Assembly: GCA_026874595.1 (NCBI GenBank)
Contig: CM049310.1
Location: forward strand, 16,094,058 to 16,158,057
DNA length: 64,000 nt
Source: Sipunculus nudus
Taxonomy: Eukaryota; Annelida; Sipuncula; Golfingiida; Sipunculidae
Direction of reading: 5' to 3'
The first letter of the stretch is position 1; every line of letters starts with the position of its first letter. A program made the translations under genes and the position numbers. Below, piece by piece: positions 1 through 37,003 of the stretch. The notes under the pieces were generated by a model. It worked only from the letters and a program-made list of their open reading frames with translations. It did not search any database and was not told the origin of the DNA.

Positions 1-1701
1 TATGGGGAAGCCATGTCATAATTGACAAGGCTCCTTGTTATAACAGATTATTACCAAGCAGATACACATGTACAGAGATAGGGTTTCTCATGAAAGAAAC
101 CTATTCTCCAGCAGGCATGCAAAATCATGGTTTCTTTGGCACAAAGTATAAAATATGAGGATTTATGTTCTATGCAGTATACTGTGTACCTACTGTTCAG
201 ACAACACATACAACAACTGATACAAAATGTTTCATGGAGGATGCCCAAAAGAGTAGAAGTGTGCTTTTCCATGTATGCCTTTTTTGAGTATTTGCCATGC
301 GGCGAAAGTCCAACCAGTTAATAAGTATGCGATTGCTGTGGGGCAAACACATGCGTCAGCTTTGGAAACCAGCAATGCTGGGAATTCTGCCTTCAAATGG
401 TGTCACATGTAGGGTTTCCCTGTACCAATGCTGTCTTCGTATCTTTGAGTCTGTTCAGCAATGTGAAAAGGGCATGCCATTACTGCGCAGCAAACACATA
501 CAAAACGCTCACATGGAAGGACTGGCCGCGCTGCAAACTCATGCATTTGACGCGTGGTAGAAACTACTGTGCACACAGAAAAGCACCCTGAGTGGTAAAT
601 TTGCTGCTGAGTGCATATACTGTGGTCACCAACAAAGTATTAAACCCTGTAGTTAGTGAGTTAGTATGCAGCACTGCATGCACCTTGGGAGCGTTGCACT
701 TGATTGTGAAGATACAAGATGAGAAAATTGTAGTATATCAATCTGTAATTCTCTATCATACAAAAGTAACATTGCTGAGTGACGCAAATTAGGTAAGAAC
801 CAGTTACAAATACAGAAAACTTCCTCTTACCGTCATGAATACAGGTAGACATTTAAACAAAAATCTTTTGTTAATTAACATGTCAACAAATACTCTGCAA
901 CACCACATACTTAAATATTTGGAATACACATCCATCAGCTGCAATTTTGGCAATATACTATTAGAATAAAACTCACAGAATTATATTTAGTTTAATCAGA
1001 GCATAGACCATGTACACTGATTTAAAGTCATATTGTTTTATTTTATTAAAAAAAAAATAAAAATAGTTCAAATATCTGTTTTGATTTTTGTGTATAACAC
1101 TAGCACATTTACTGTCCATTTTCATCCATTACTTCAAGAAGAAAGTGGAGGAAATCCTATTTCCTCCAATTTCTTCCAGTGTCTCGGAAGAAATTCATTT
1201 ATTCCCAAAGAAAACCAACCAACTTTACCTACACCATCAGTTACTGTGCATTGTGGTCCTCGTGTTTTCCAGAAAACAGGGTTCTGATTATGATCTGGGT
1301 ATTAGATAATCAATCCTGGTGTGATCGGTCCTTCTTTTCCTTTGTCATGGGGCGTGGACATGTTTGGTTTTTAAGGTCGTGAATGATTCTATGAAACCTC
1401 CTTCTGTTTACTTTAGTTAATTGCAGGTTATGACACTAAAATTATTGCTTCAAACGCTTGCTGTCTTTATAGAAAACCATAAATAAAAAGTATCCCTAAT
1501 AATAACAAATAACATACTATTCTTTTCATATGGTTCCCTTTATCATCATTTCAAAGTTGCATCAGTTGGCTTATCCTTGAAAAGGGTCCATATCCAGCCT
1601 TCTCTTTCATGTAATAAAGAAAACAAGCAGAATTGGTGTAAGTTACATGTTGTCTCACCAGTATAGATTGTTGGGTAATTGTTTTTTAATTTTTCTTTCA
1701 G
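1..1701. other. Upstream flank or 5' intron of NNT; no gene recognised
   Basis: Only short open stretches occur, and none resembles a known protein. The pyrimidine-rich acceptor at its right edge implies that part or all of this is the intron after an untranslated first exon. I could not locate that exon or a promoter. Confidence 0.5.
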
Positions 1702-1734
1702 TCGTAGAAGAAGTGTGGTCAATAGAGGGCAGCC

Positions 1735-25167
<23,433 letters not shown>

Positions 25168-26360
25168 TAATGGCCTTTATTAGAAATAATTATATTTTTC
25201 AAAATATATCTTACTTGTAGATAATTCAACTAAAGTTATTGGAAAATAATATATAGGCAGTAGAAAGTAATTTCTGCTTTTACAAATATACTTTCATCAT
25301 TTTGGATTTATAATCCTTATATCTTTTAGTGCTCAGGGATTATCAGGCACGAGCATTGGTTTCCATCTAACTTTTCTTGGGTTAACTACTGATTTTCTTT
25401 AACAAGAACTTACCTTTCTGTTGAATATTTTTTTTTATAAAACACAATTGTTCATCCCTTGTCTCAAATTTGTAGCACATACGCAGCCTCCAAGTACATG
25501 AAGGCCTCGGGCACGCACAGATATCACGTACATTTTCATTGCAAGTCCTGTGCACTTAAAGTACTTAAACAATGGTACCTTTAAACAGAATTCTACATGC
25601 CTTCTTTTGCCTTGGGACTACCTGTTTCAGCAAAAGTGATGGCTTGACAAGTTAGTACAAATATCAGCATTGTTTCATTGTCAGTGACTTGCATGTGTAC
25701 TTACGACATTAGAATTACTCTGCATGTCTCTACTGTGTAACTTATGATTTCAGTGCCTATGTTGGTTTGACTGCTATAAGCAAGGTCTGACTTTATAATG
25801 TACAAGTCATGTTGAGTTAACCATTGTATTATTTTTTAAAACATTTAGGTTGGATATAATTACCATTAAACATCTGCGTTCCAATTTGTTATTTTTATGA
25901 GGTAACATATGGTCTCTAATATCTTGAAGAATACTAAACAAGACCATCGTAGACTTGGCCAGTCATACATCTCATTGAATTATATGAGAACCTTTCCTTT
26001 TGAATTTTGATTTCAGATATATCCTTGCACAGGGGCATTGTATTCATTGTCCAGCTTATTTATTAACATGAAATGTTTACATAAAAAATATGCAAATTTT
26101 CTGTAAAAAAAAAAATTGATTGCTTTTAGCAGATTTTGCCATTCTTTTGTGGTATATGGCCATATTCAACCATCATGTGAAAGTATTACTTAGAGAAAAT
26201 CAATAAGTGACACAAGAAGATTTGACTGTACTCTGCACTATGTTTCAAGTGTGTGCTTTTTATTAAAGCTGAAGGTTGCTGCAGTTTTCAGTACAGCAAA
26301 GTCTTTGTCAGGATTATGTATATTATATCATGAAAAATAAAAAAAGATGGTTGAAGATGT
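25168..26360 (+). other. NNT: NNT 3' untranslated region
   Basis: About 1.2 kb of AT-rich, non-repetitive sequence after the NNT stop, without a convincing reading frame. The end is placed just after the AATAAA at 26336. The exact cleavage site is inferred. Confidence 0.6.
26336..26341 (+). promoter_or_regulatory. Candidate NNT polyadenylation signal AATAAA
   Basis: A canonical hexamer about 1.17 kb after the stop, followed within 20-50 bases by GT-rich sequence (gatgtgtatac, ctgtgtctg), the usual downstream element. A variant ATTAAA at 26262-26267 may be used as well. Confidence 0.55.
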
Positions 26361-27895
26361 GTATACAGCCTTGTACTTTTTCTGTGTCTGATTAGAGTTT
26401 TCCCCAGTGATTCAGTCCGTAGAAAATTTATACTGGTTTGTATGTATTTTGAAAAGTCTGCTTTGAAAATAGTAATGCTCCTCTGTCCACCAATCATAAT
26501 TACTTTACAGGGTAATCCCAGCTTTGCAAAGCTTCATTGCCTAAACGCTAAAAATTAAAACATCTTTACTTGACTGTCACAGTTAAGTGACAAATATATT
26601 GTGATGATGCAGAGTTTATTATGAAGAATACAAGATAAGTCCCCTCCAGCCACCTACAGCCTGTCTCCTCCCCTCTCACTAGTGCTCTGACCCTGCACAG
26701 TCCTGTTATTTATACTAGCCACGCCCTGGTCAATATGCAGACCCCTCTGAAACTTTACTCGACACATCTGTTTCTTGAGATTTGGTGTTCTGTAAAAGTA
26801 TTTGATCAGAAGCTGACTTTTCACAAACTCCTCATCCACCACGAGGTGTCATCAGAGTTAAGTCCCACTTGTTGTTGAACTATGTCAGGATTGCATTCTA
26901 AAAAATTCCTGCCAACAAAGTAAGTTACTGGTTGCTGCTCCACTGTAAATTGGCCCTGAACCACTTCTGTGGAATTCAGAGACATTTACCAAAGCAAAAG
27001 CAAACTTTGCTAAGTAAACGGAACATCCCAACTTTTGAGCATGAAAATAAACTAATACAGCTCCTGATGGAAGACTACATGATCGCAACAAATCATCGCA
27101 TCAGGCTAACATGCCTTGCATACAACCATGGAGACCTAACGACAATCACTCTGAAGTAAGATTGCATAAATGACACGGCCATGATACAGACTTACTCTGG
27201 TGAACTGAAGCAGTTACGGTTTTCATCTAGCTGCCCTGGGGTCTAATTCATGAATGATGAAATAGCCTGCAAGTGTGCAGGCCGAAATCAAAACTGCCAA
27301 TAGAATCCATGGAATAAAACGTAAAAAAAAATCAGTGTAAATATGCCACCTAAAAAAAGAACGCACTAGAAAAACAGGAAAGATTTTTATGGCTTTTTAT
27401 AATTTATTAAAATCTCGATGCCCTACCAGCAGTGCTAAACACGATGTAGAACTAGAGCCATGTGCTCAGTTAACCATGTAGAACAAGTGTATACGAGTCA
27501 TTTGATCGGTTAAAGTACCATTTGCATTATTCATGATCTAGAATCATAGCTGTCATAGACATGAAAATATGAAGGTGTAAATATTAAGCTCTTTCTTTCA
27601 AAACAAAAGCTTTGGGAGCTGTTGGGTCAATTTATCTTAAAAGTGGGTGGAGGACTGGCAGGTCTTGGAGGGTAATCAAAACTTTGACAACTTTTTAAAA
27701 ACATATAATACAATATTAATACATTTATACCTATTGTCTGTGACACATTTCAAATATACACCAATTAAACTAGATGTGGTCAGACAATTGTCCTCAGAGG
27801 GCCCCGCGTTTCTGCTGGTGCTGGACTAATTTACATATGGGTGAAAAATTCAATTAAATTTAAAAATATGACAAACAGAAACAGGTTTTATCCAT
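26361..27895. other. Intergenic, nothing recognised
   Basis: AT-rich sequence downstream of NNT. Short open stretches on both strands lack resemblance to known proteins, and no repeat structure was seen. Confidence 0.5.
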
Positions 27896-28330
27896 ATGCG
27901 TCCATCTGTAAGTTTTCTTAAGGTGACAGTTGCCCAGATCTCAGAAGTGGTTCAATGCATGGGTCTGAAATTTGGCATGCATGTCCATCCATCTGGTAGA
28001 GTTTTTCTTGGAGACAAGACAGGTGGCGCCACCTACCTTAGCCTTTTGATAGTATATATTTATGCCTTTCTCAGGAGTCGCATGCCCATAGATCTTGGAT
28101 ATCTCCATCTTGTATTCAAGACTGGTGGCGCCATGTGCAATTGTTTTTGCGTTGCGTCCATCGGTCTTTTTGCTTTGGGTAAAAATCGCTCATATCTGAG
28201 GAGTGGATGGATGCATCAGCCTGAAATTTTGGCATGTTTATCCGTCTTGAATAGCTTTGTTGTAGACCAGACAGGTGGTGCCATCTGCTGTTGCTTTTAT
28301 AGAATACATTGATGCACTTTCATTTCAGAT
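27896..28330 (+). repeat. Tandem copies of a repeat carrying the palindrome GGTGGCGCCACC (family D)
   Basis: Three diverged units in which a 'ctgaaatttggcatg' stretch or equivalent precedes GGTGGCGCCACC (28022), GGTGGCGCCATG (28134) or GGTGGTGCCATC (28274). Related units are at 29990-30400, 56439 and 63914. A long open frame here is incidental to the repeat. Confidence 0.65.
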
Positions 28331-28747
28331 ATATAAGTATTATTCTATCTGACCACCTCCCCCTGTATTGACGCCCCTATTTTGGAGGATGCAAATGCCT
28401 AATATTGCCTGTGGTTCCATTTTCTGGACAAACGACCGACTTAGTAAAAGTTGTTCCCATGTGGAAACGACTAATATTAAACCGTAGCAGTTCAGTGGCT
28501 CTGGCTCAGTTTGGTCTAATTCACACAACGTGTCCACTGCAAAGTCCACAACAGAGAGCGCTCCTCCCCTATATTCCGGCGCTCCTTCGTCCAGATTAGA
28601 GATCCAGATATGTTTTGATGTTTAGCTGGTTGCCTGAAACTAATCTTTTTCTGCATCACTGGTACAAGTTGACAGAATCATCAATTTCCTATGTCTCGCG
28701 GTAATCAACGTGATCAGATGTACAGTACCCTTGTTAGACTGAATTAA

Positions 28748-28870
28748 AGGGATAGTGACAGAGATATAAAAGCTACGATAGAGCGAGAGAAGGTGAGGGG
28801 GACTGACAGAGTGAGAGATAGTAAGAGTACATGTATAGAAAGAGAGATTGGCTGAGAGAAAGAGAGAGAT
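28748..28870 (+). repeat. Left terminal inverted repeat of the TTAA element
   Basis: Begins AGGGATAGTG and continues through gctacgatagagcgagagaa into GA-rich sequence. It pairs with 37890-38021 on the other strand. Confidence 0.75.
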
Positions 28871-28924
28871 GGAATGATTGAGAGAAAGTCTCGGAGAGAA
28901 AGGAGGACCAAGCGTGGAAGGATT

Positions 28925-29640
28925 GATTTAACTTTTATTATTTGTCCTACTTGTCCGTCGGCAGTCCGTCCGTTAAACTGGCACGTTTTGAAACCGTTGG
29001 ACCTACTAACCTGAAATTAAGCATAAAGTTAGATGGCCCAAAAGTCTCCTACCATACCGGAAATTGGTTCACTAGGACTTCGTTCCTTCGAGATATTAAG
29101 GAAAAACCTCCGTTTCCCATTAAAAACCCATTATTACTTCAAGACTGGCTAATATCGAAACCACTTATCTGAATTTGATCATAGTGAATATGTATATTCT
29201 TCCATAGATTTCCTATGTACATACCAAAATTAGGTTAGTATTGCGTATTTTTGGAAGTTATGGGCCCGAACATAATGCACATGTAAAAATCATGAAATAT
29301 ATTTACTCACTTAAAATAAGAATTGCTGAAGCTAGAGACTTTTTTTCAGTGATATAACTAATCAAGATTCATTTGTATACCGAAAATTAGATCTGAATTT
29401 TCAAATTTTATACGTTATTTGCATAAATATAAAATCAGCACCTTAAATTTCGCCCATAGTTGACCATGGCACGTTTTTTTCCCTGTAGGCACTGTTGATT
29501 TAATTTTCATATCATGCACACGTAAGGATTTCAGCTTGTAAATTCTGAATTTTGAAAAGGAATTGATCAAAAACTGTTGCTTTTATATAAGTTTTCATGA
29601 GACCATGCCACACCTAGGCTAAACTGAAACCCCTCTTATA
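28925..29640 (+). mobile_element. Fragment of a family B-type element (GTCCGTCCG leader block)
   Basis: The leader (ttgtccgtcggcagtccgtc) and the block from 'gttggacctactaacctgaa' through 'ccttcgagatattaagg' to 'ttatgggcccgaacataatg' parallel 6590-7140 in intron 3. Smaller matching pieces occur near 31290-31345 and the family tail at 31780-31797, so the element was probably broken up by insertions. Confidence 0.6.
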
Positions 29641-29989
29641 TGCCCCTTTTTTTTACCTTTCAGGCCAAAAATGCATGCTTGAAGCGAGGCATACATTGCA
29701 GCCAGCCAGCTCGTGGGTGGCTTCAGCTGGACTTAACTGTCCAACGCCCCTCCTCTAGGTGTTGTTTTGGCAAAAAAAAAAATAAAATAACAATAAACAA
29801 TAATTAAAAAAAAAAATATTGGTTTATAATAACAACTTAAAAAAAAAAAACTAGATTACGGGTAGACGACAAGCGACTACGTGTATCCGCCGATATCAGA
29901 GTAGGACTGGTGAAGTGAGGCATGGATTGAGTGGCAAGGGGAAATAGAGTGAGATGTATTACATATTAGCATTGATGTCTGTCATGTAA

Positions 29990-30410
29990 ACATGAATGTA
30001 GGTGGCGCCTCCTGTTATTTGAAAGAGAAACTATCCAAGATGTTTACACATGCAAATTTAAGGTGGATTAGTCAAACCACTACCGACCGAGATATGAGTG
30101 ATTTATCCCACAGCAGACAAACAGATGGACGCAGTGCAAAAATGGTTGCAAATGGTGCCAGAAATTTTGTGTATGATAAAGAGCCATGTGAGATCCAGAC
30201 ACATGCAACATTTCAGGAGGATACGTCAAACCAGTCCGAAGATATTAACATAGATAGCTGCAGCATGAACATGAATGTAGGTGGCGCCACCTTTCATAAA
30301 ACCAAGAAAGCTTTCCAGGATGTAAACGCATGCCTAATTTCAGGTGAATTAGTCAAACCACTGCAGAGATACGTGTTATTTTAACCCAAGGCAGACGAAC
30401 AGATGGACAC
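29990..30410 (-). repeat. Family D repeat, two units in reverse orientation
   Basis: Two units about 280 bases apart each begin 'catgaatgtaggtggcgcc' (palindromes at 30001 and 30280) and continue to 'gaattagtcaaaccactgc' or similar. Oriented opposite to the copies at 27896 and 63914. Confidence 0.65.
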
Positions 30411-30771
30411 TGTAAAAAAATGGCGGATACAATTAATGAAAAAGGAATTTTATAGTTAATGAATAACAGGGAATTACCTTGTAATTACTGATGTTCCATG
30501 GATCTTCCATGGATCTTGCATGGATGAAAATGTATTTTAAATGACATCATGCAGTCAATATTGTTTCATTTTTATTTCAATCATAAAATGAAAAATAAAT
30601 AATTAAATTAAAATGTTGTTTACTATTAGGGATAATATGAAGCAGGTTAGTGATATACAAGGATGCAGTAAATTATATTAAATTGATCTTAATTTCCAGG
30701 TCTTTCTCAGGTGTTTAATTCGTTGGTTTAAAAGACAGTGAGTATCTTGGTCAGGCAGGAATTACCAGAGA

Positions 30772-30774
<3 letters not shown>

Positions 30775-30804
<30 letters not shown>
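30775..30804. repeat. (CT)15 microsatellite
   Basis: A perfect dinucleotide run, followed by a C-rich stretch. Confidence 0.95.
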
Positions 30805-30810
<6 letters not shown>

Positions 30811-32409
30811 CCCCTCCCCCCCCCCATCAAATTTTTCCACCTGTGGAGTGGGGAGTCTGGGGACGTTATGACAACTGTATACATATCTTAAAATAGAAAG
30901 GGAGGTTTATTTTAAAAAATTGTATCTCATTAGACAAATGTGTAAACTGTTGAACTCTCAACAGCTTATCAAAAAGGTAACGGAAATGCATGGTCAGATA
31001 TCAAAATATTTTTTGCAACAATTTAATCACTTCAATCATATCAACAAATCATGGCCTAGATTACCTCTTCCTCTCAGACTTTATCTACATTTCATAATAT
31101 TTAAGAATTTAACCTTCCAGGCGTTTAAGAACTGTTGATAGCTCCGTCCCCTTTTCTCTCTCTCTCTCCTTTTCTCTTCATCCACCCCTCCTTGCTGCCC
31201 TTACTGTTCCCTTCTCAGAACCTCAACCCAATGTCAGCCTCAGTAAACAAGAACAAGATGAATCAGATATATTCATATTTTATATTTTGTATAATTTTTG
31301 TCCATAGGTACCTATGTACATGCTAGAAATTGTGTCAATATTGTGTATATGAAGACGTGGAAGGCATAAAAATAATGTACCTTGTCAAGACCGAAGAGAT
31401 ATCATGTCATACAATCACAAATTCATAAATCCCTTCATTAGCACAATTAATCATATCAATAAATTTGCCGAATTGAAATCTTGCAGACATCCATACACTA
31501 TAGATCCTTCAACAAATAGCCTTATCATCATTCTACCACTGTCATTGCATTCATATTTGCTCAAATATATCGCTATTTTCAGCCCCTCCCAAATAAATAA
31601 AAAATAAACCACTATATTTTACTCCATATTAATCGATCAATCAGGTTATTTAATATAACATTTACTCACATATTACATTATATTCCTTTATAATATCCCT
31701 ACATGTCCATGATATTCATAAGCTTTATCGACTCAATATAGTATCATGATGGTGATACATTTATAGTCCAATCAAGATCAGCAGAGCGCTGTGACCCATG
31801 CCCCAAAAATGATCGGGAAAAGTTCCGTTTTAACCCAGCACATCTGTAAATCCCTCGGGATGTTTGTTGAATTTATGACCGCATGAACACAAGCATGGCT
31901 TGCACCGGTTACAGGACGCAGGCAGCTTGCAGGCGATACAGGAAATGACCCGTGTCCATGGAGACGGTGTTTCAGTTTGGGTTGTGAGCTAACATGTATG
32001 CTATTGTGTAAATTTATCATTCAGTCATTTCTGAGCATAATATTGAGATTATGGGCCGTTTACCACAATATGAATGCAACCTGATGCTAGACCACTGCGA
32101 TACATTCCTCGATATAACTTTTATCACGACTCGAGTAGGCTTACCAGCCCAATTATCCGATTGCCTACTGAGTCGGGTTGTCACGGCTGCATTTCTGTTA
32201 AACGTCCTTTGCACAAATATGTGGAGTTTTATTTACGGACATACAACATTAGAGGCAACGTTCTTTGTTCTTTGTTGTAGTTAAGTCGGGGAATGCGTAT
32301 CATCATCGTTTACTCCTACATCACAATGATATTCCAACAACGTTCTTTCCATATAAAAAATGCCTCGTAAAGGAACAAATTCAAAATGCAGGAGAAGAGG
32401 GAAACCTCA

Positions 32410-33180
32410 ATACATGTATATTGGATATATTCTAATATATTCTCACTCTAATAGTCCTGGGGCCAATTCCAAAACAGGCCCTAAAATTCGAGTTTGCTGT
32501 GTCTCCCGTCATTATTGGGTTTCATGCCACTTTCTGTTAAAGTGATTAATGGATATCATATTTCAAACATTGCCCCTCTGGAAATGTGTCCAAAAAGCTT
32601 GAAATCGGAATTTTTATAAGCTAACATCGGTACATAACTTTTTGAAAAAAAAATGATTTAATATCAAGGGTTTACTCTACGAAAGTGTTATGTGGAGAAA
32701 TATTTACTGCTAAATTCAATCAGAGCTGCCACTGTACTTAATTTTGATGTGCTGAATTAAGTTAAATTAATTTCAAAACTCTATTAAGTATTTTAACCTT
32801 CAAATTTTAAATGAAAAAAAAATTAAAATATAAAAAGGACTATAATTTTGAAACCTTACTGTTATTTGTGATATAAAGAGGCAGGATTAGTCTTAATCAT
32901 CAATTTTATGAAGCAAATGAAATAAAAATGGATTTTTTTTTGTCATTTAGCATATTCAAGCCTGCAAGTTTACAATTTTAAGGTGCTTAAAGTAATTAAA
33001 TGATTAATTGTTTTAAATAAGGGTATACATCATCTTCTGCAGCCGAATGAAACTTTGATCTATACTTTCCATATGAACAGCATATGGCAAATTGTTTGTG
33101 TTTCTTTAAATCAACTATAATGAAGTAACTCATTTTAATTTTCAATTTTAATTTGAATTTTAAAATGAATTCAAATATAA
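32410..33180 (+). repeat. Left inner inverted arm of the TTAA element
   Basis: From near 'ggatatattctaatatattc' and 'tagtcctggggccaattcc' to 'gtgtttctttaaatc...gaagtaac', it matches the inverse of 36255-37003 with moderate divergence. A block beginning 'ttttgaaaccttactgtt' (near 32850) recurs in weaker tandem copies near 33210 and 33560. Confidence 0.65.
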
Positions 33181-36087
33181 ACATAAATATAGATATCGAA
33201 AGGCATATAGTTTTAAAACGTTACCAGTGTTTTGGGTATATACAGGAATATTTAGTCCTTAACATCAACTTGATCGAATTATTTTGTAAATTCAGTGCAA
33301 AGTTTTGTTTTAAATTTTAAAAATCACTATTTGAAGACTGTTTATTGAATTAAAGAAATTACGTTTATATTTTGAGTATTATTTCGCCTTTCGGGCTGAA
33401 ACATATCTGGAATCAGGTGGGTGTAATCTATTGAAACCACATGAGGGATTAATTTTTATTTTTCTAAATTTGATCAAATCCAATCAATTTAATTCAAATA
33501 TTTTACTTAAACCCTGAATTTTAATTTGAAATTTAAAAATTGAAAAAATAATATGGAAATTTACAGTTGTCATGAAATTTTGCATAAGATTTGTACTTTG
33601 ATGAGGTAAGTCTTAAACATATATTGCCAGACAATCATATTTCCCATTTATAGCAAAAAATGAAGTGCATTTAAGCTTTTCTTTATTTAATCTAAACTTG
33701 TTTATACATTAACTTCATTATTGAAGCCGGCGGCATAGCAATACGTTTCCACGCAAACGGCACCGACAAGTTTTACTTTTATATTGCAAAAAATAATATT
33801 ACAAAATTAACATTAAATTAGATGGACAAAAACCAATAAAATATCAAACGTTTTCTTAATTTTATAGCAATTTTTGCAAAAGTATGTGTATGTATATAGT
33901 TAATTCTTTAAGCCATGGTAGTAAGGTGACGTAATTACTAATGGACCAATTTACTGACTTTTATTTACAGTTGGGATCATAAGTTCCTCCCTATCAGAGT
34001 TAGACACTTACAGACGGGACCCTTGATATTAAAATCACTTTTTATACAAGATAAAAGGTCAAGACTAATTGAAGAGGGAGATAAATTAATCAGATGATAA
34101 TGTGGATTAATGTTATACAACTGTGTTTTTCTTCTGTTAATTTACATTACAAACTGTCATCTGTTCCAAGAAGCGTCCCAGGTAAAATCATTAATAAGAT
34201 AAGGAAATATATACTAACTGAAAGGAAACAAATGAAGGATTCTTTCATATATACTGGTTTTATTTCTTTTAGCTCCGATGACTTTGACTCGGACTTAGTT
34301 TCGTGACTGGTCCTTTTTTAATCTCCTTCCCGCCGTTTGAAAGTTCAAAAAGAGGGATTTCTTTACAAATCTTCTTGGACATACTTGCATACTTTGCAAG
34401 GAAACATATTTGAGTCACGAGAACCATGCAAATAAATGGCCCAATCAATCCTCCAGAATTTCACTAAAGTTGACAAAATTTAGTGATTCGTTTGAATGAG
34501 TGTATACAGAAGATAAGCTCCTATGCGATGGCTTCACTATTGTCTCACAATTTGGTGTGTCGCAAGTTCTCAGATATCCTGAAGAGATACACAAGGTGAT
34601 GGAGTTTATTGTTTTACAATAAAAACGGGGGATAATAAATAGTTTTTCGGCAAACAAATGAATCAGAAATATAAAAAATTTATTAACAGACCACATAAAC
34701 CACAACAATAGTGTTATCTGTCAGGTTAAACCTTTAGGTCAAATGTTTACTGTTTAATCCTTTTATTATTGAAAATTAATACAAAATATTCCTCAACATT
34801 GAGCGAATGATATGTGATGCAATCTAGTACATTCTCATTATTGCCAACTGTAAAAGACGTACAAGGGTTTCTACCGTAAAAATATGTTCTGAAGACTTAA
34901 GAAGAAGCATTCTCGCTCAAACTTCAAGCAAAGTGAAATTGTCGTTTCATTGGAAATATTACAGGATTTCCTACATCTGCACAGTCTCAATCAATCACCA
35001 TTCATACTGACAAATACTTTAGAACCGACATGCAAACTTACAAAACTAATACAAATATCATCAATGTCTTGAAATTTCTGACGTTTAGATTTATCAGATT
35101 AGATTTTTGCAGTATTTTTATACATATCAGGTATCTCTCTACCGTCCAAGGCTCAATATGATACTGAAAAGAAGATCAAAACAATTTGATAACAAGAGAC
35201 TTTACCATTAGAGAAGTTTATTACGGGTTTCCGTTTTGAGTGTCTTTGGTTTCTCTGACCTGACCCCAATCATGTAGGCAAAAGTCCCGATTTCCTAATA
35301 ACAATGACTGCCTCTCCAGTCAGTCAAGTTTACAGCCATCCATACCCCTGAATAGTCTATGACTTTGTCTAAGATTTGTACAGGTGTATGGATTTTTAAA
35401 TTAATCAAATGAAAGGGCTGCCTATTCATTTGTTATTTTGTATGTTCACAATCTGAATCAGGATTTGGGCTGGTATTCTGATGAATTCTGGACTTCAAAA
35501 TTATATGTTGAGAATAAAAGTTAAACTTTGAATGCTTTAAACGAAAACTTATAAAATATTGTGCAAGCAACATTATATTTTATTCCAAAAATGTAAAAGG
35601 AATGGAAAATAGAAACAAATGAATTCTGTCCCAATCTCGCGTAATTCATTGCTCGGTGAATAGAGAAACTCTTTGCCAGGTCCTAGGAGGTTTCAATCAA
35701 ATATAAACAAACAGTTTCTTTAATTGGAAGTCGATTGACAGAGCATAAAAGGTCAGTCTTTCTAACGGATATATTACTAATTTAAATGTTTTAATTTCAA
35801 AATTATGAGTAGAAGCTCTACTATGGTCATTGTTGTGTTTAACTTACAAAACTGCAAGCAAATTCTCATATTCAGATTTGTTTTATGAAACTAAATAATA
35901 ATTCTCCTCCGAGTGGTTTCAGCAAAAAAATGTATCCCCAGTTTGGTTGTATTTTTTTTCAAATATATTTTTCAAACTTAGGAGGCGAATTATTTCTGCG
36001 AATACTTTTGACGCTCCATTACATATTATTGAAGTTAGTGCTATTTTTCTCACGTTATGCGTGGGTCTTAAAACTTATAAAAACAAT

Positions 36088-36089
<2 letters not shown>
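33181..36089. other. Interior of the TTAA element, nothing recognised
   Basis: AT-rich sequence with weak tandem copies of the arm block up to about 33650. The rest has no open frame resembling a transposase or other protein. Confidence 0.5.

Positions 36090-36152
<63 letters not shown>
36090..36152. repeat. Compound (AC)n(AT)n microsatellite
   Basis: About 17 AC units run directly into about 15 AT units. Confidence 0.95.
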
Positions 36153-36155
<3 letters not shown>

Positions 36156-36254
36156 AAGCAGAAATGTGTTGACAGCACTTATATACTCCTGGATTTCTTT
36201 ATCAGTTTTATATTTTTTGACTGCATCTGCTGGGATTTTTTTGCCATTAAGACT

Positions 36255-37003
36255 TCAAAATTCTGTCATTTTTTTTTAATTTTTAATTTTAATCTACTAA
36301 TTACTTTTGTAACTTCATTTCAGTCGAATTCAGGAAACACAACTTACAACCCCATGCTGTTTACATGAAATGTTTACATCAAAGTTTTACTCTGCCCAAA
36401 AAGCTGATGTATACCCTAATTATAAACAAATAATCACTTTTTTAATTACTTAAAGTAGCTGTAAAATTGTAAACTTGCATGCTTGAAATACGTCTGAATG
36501 ACAAAAATTACATTTTTTATTCCATTTGGCTCATCAAATAATAAGCTTAATCTTGATTTTTTTATATCCCAAATAACTGTAATGTTTTAATATTATATTT
36601 ATTTTTTATTATAAACTTTAAATTTAAAAATTTGAAGGTGAACAATTTGAAATAGAATTTCGAAATTAATTTAATTGATTGAGCACATCAAAATTAGGTT
36701 ATGTGGTAGCTATGAATAATTTTGCAGTAAACATTTCTTTACATAACAATTTCGTAGAGTGAACCCTTGACATTGTCCCATATATTTTCAAAAAGTTATA
36801 TACCGAGGTTAGTTTATAAAATTGCTGATTTCAAGCCTTTTGGACACTTTTTCAGAGGGGTAATGTTTTGAAATATGATCTCCATGAATCACTTTAACAG
36901 AAAATGGCATGAAACCTAATTATAACGGGGGTGCAGCAAAACTTAAAATTTCAGGATTGGCCCCGGGACTATAAGAAGGTCGCATGAAGATTAACTATAT
37001 CCA
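36255..37003 (-). repeat. Right inner inverted arm of the TTAA element
   Basis: Inverse copy of 32410-33180. The outer edge reads 'aggattggccccgggactat', the inverse of 'tagtcctggggccaattcc'. Its inner edge lies near 'gtaacttcatttcagtcg'. Confidence 0.65.

Noticed and set aside
780-800. Donor-like gtaaga at 792-797 as the end of an NNT untranslated exon
   Set aside because: A single GTAAG is common by chance, and there is no promoter or exon evidence. RNA data are needed.
36090-36152. Open frames encoding Thr-His and Ile-Tyr repeats
   Set aside because: They are translations of the (AC)n(AT)n microsatellite. The same applies to the Ile-Tyr runs at 48874, 49644 and 63132.
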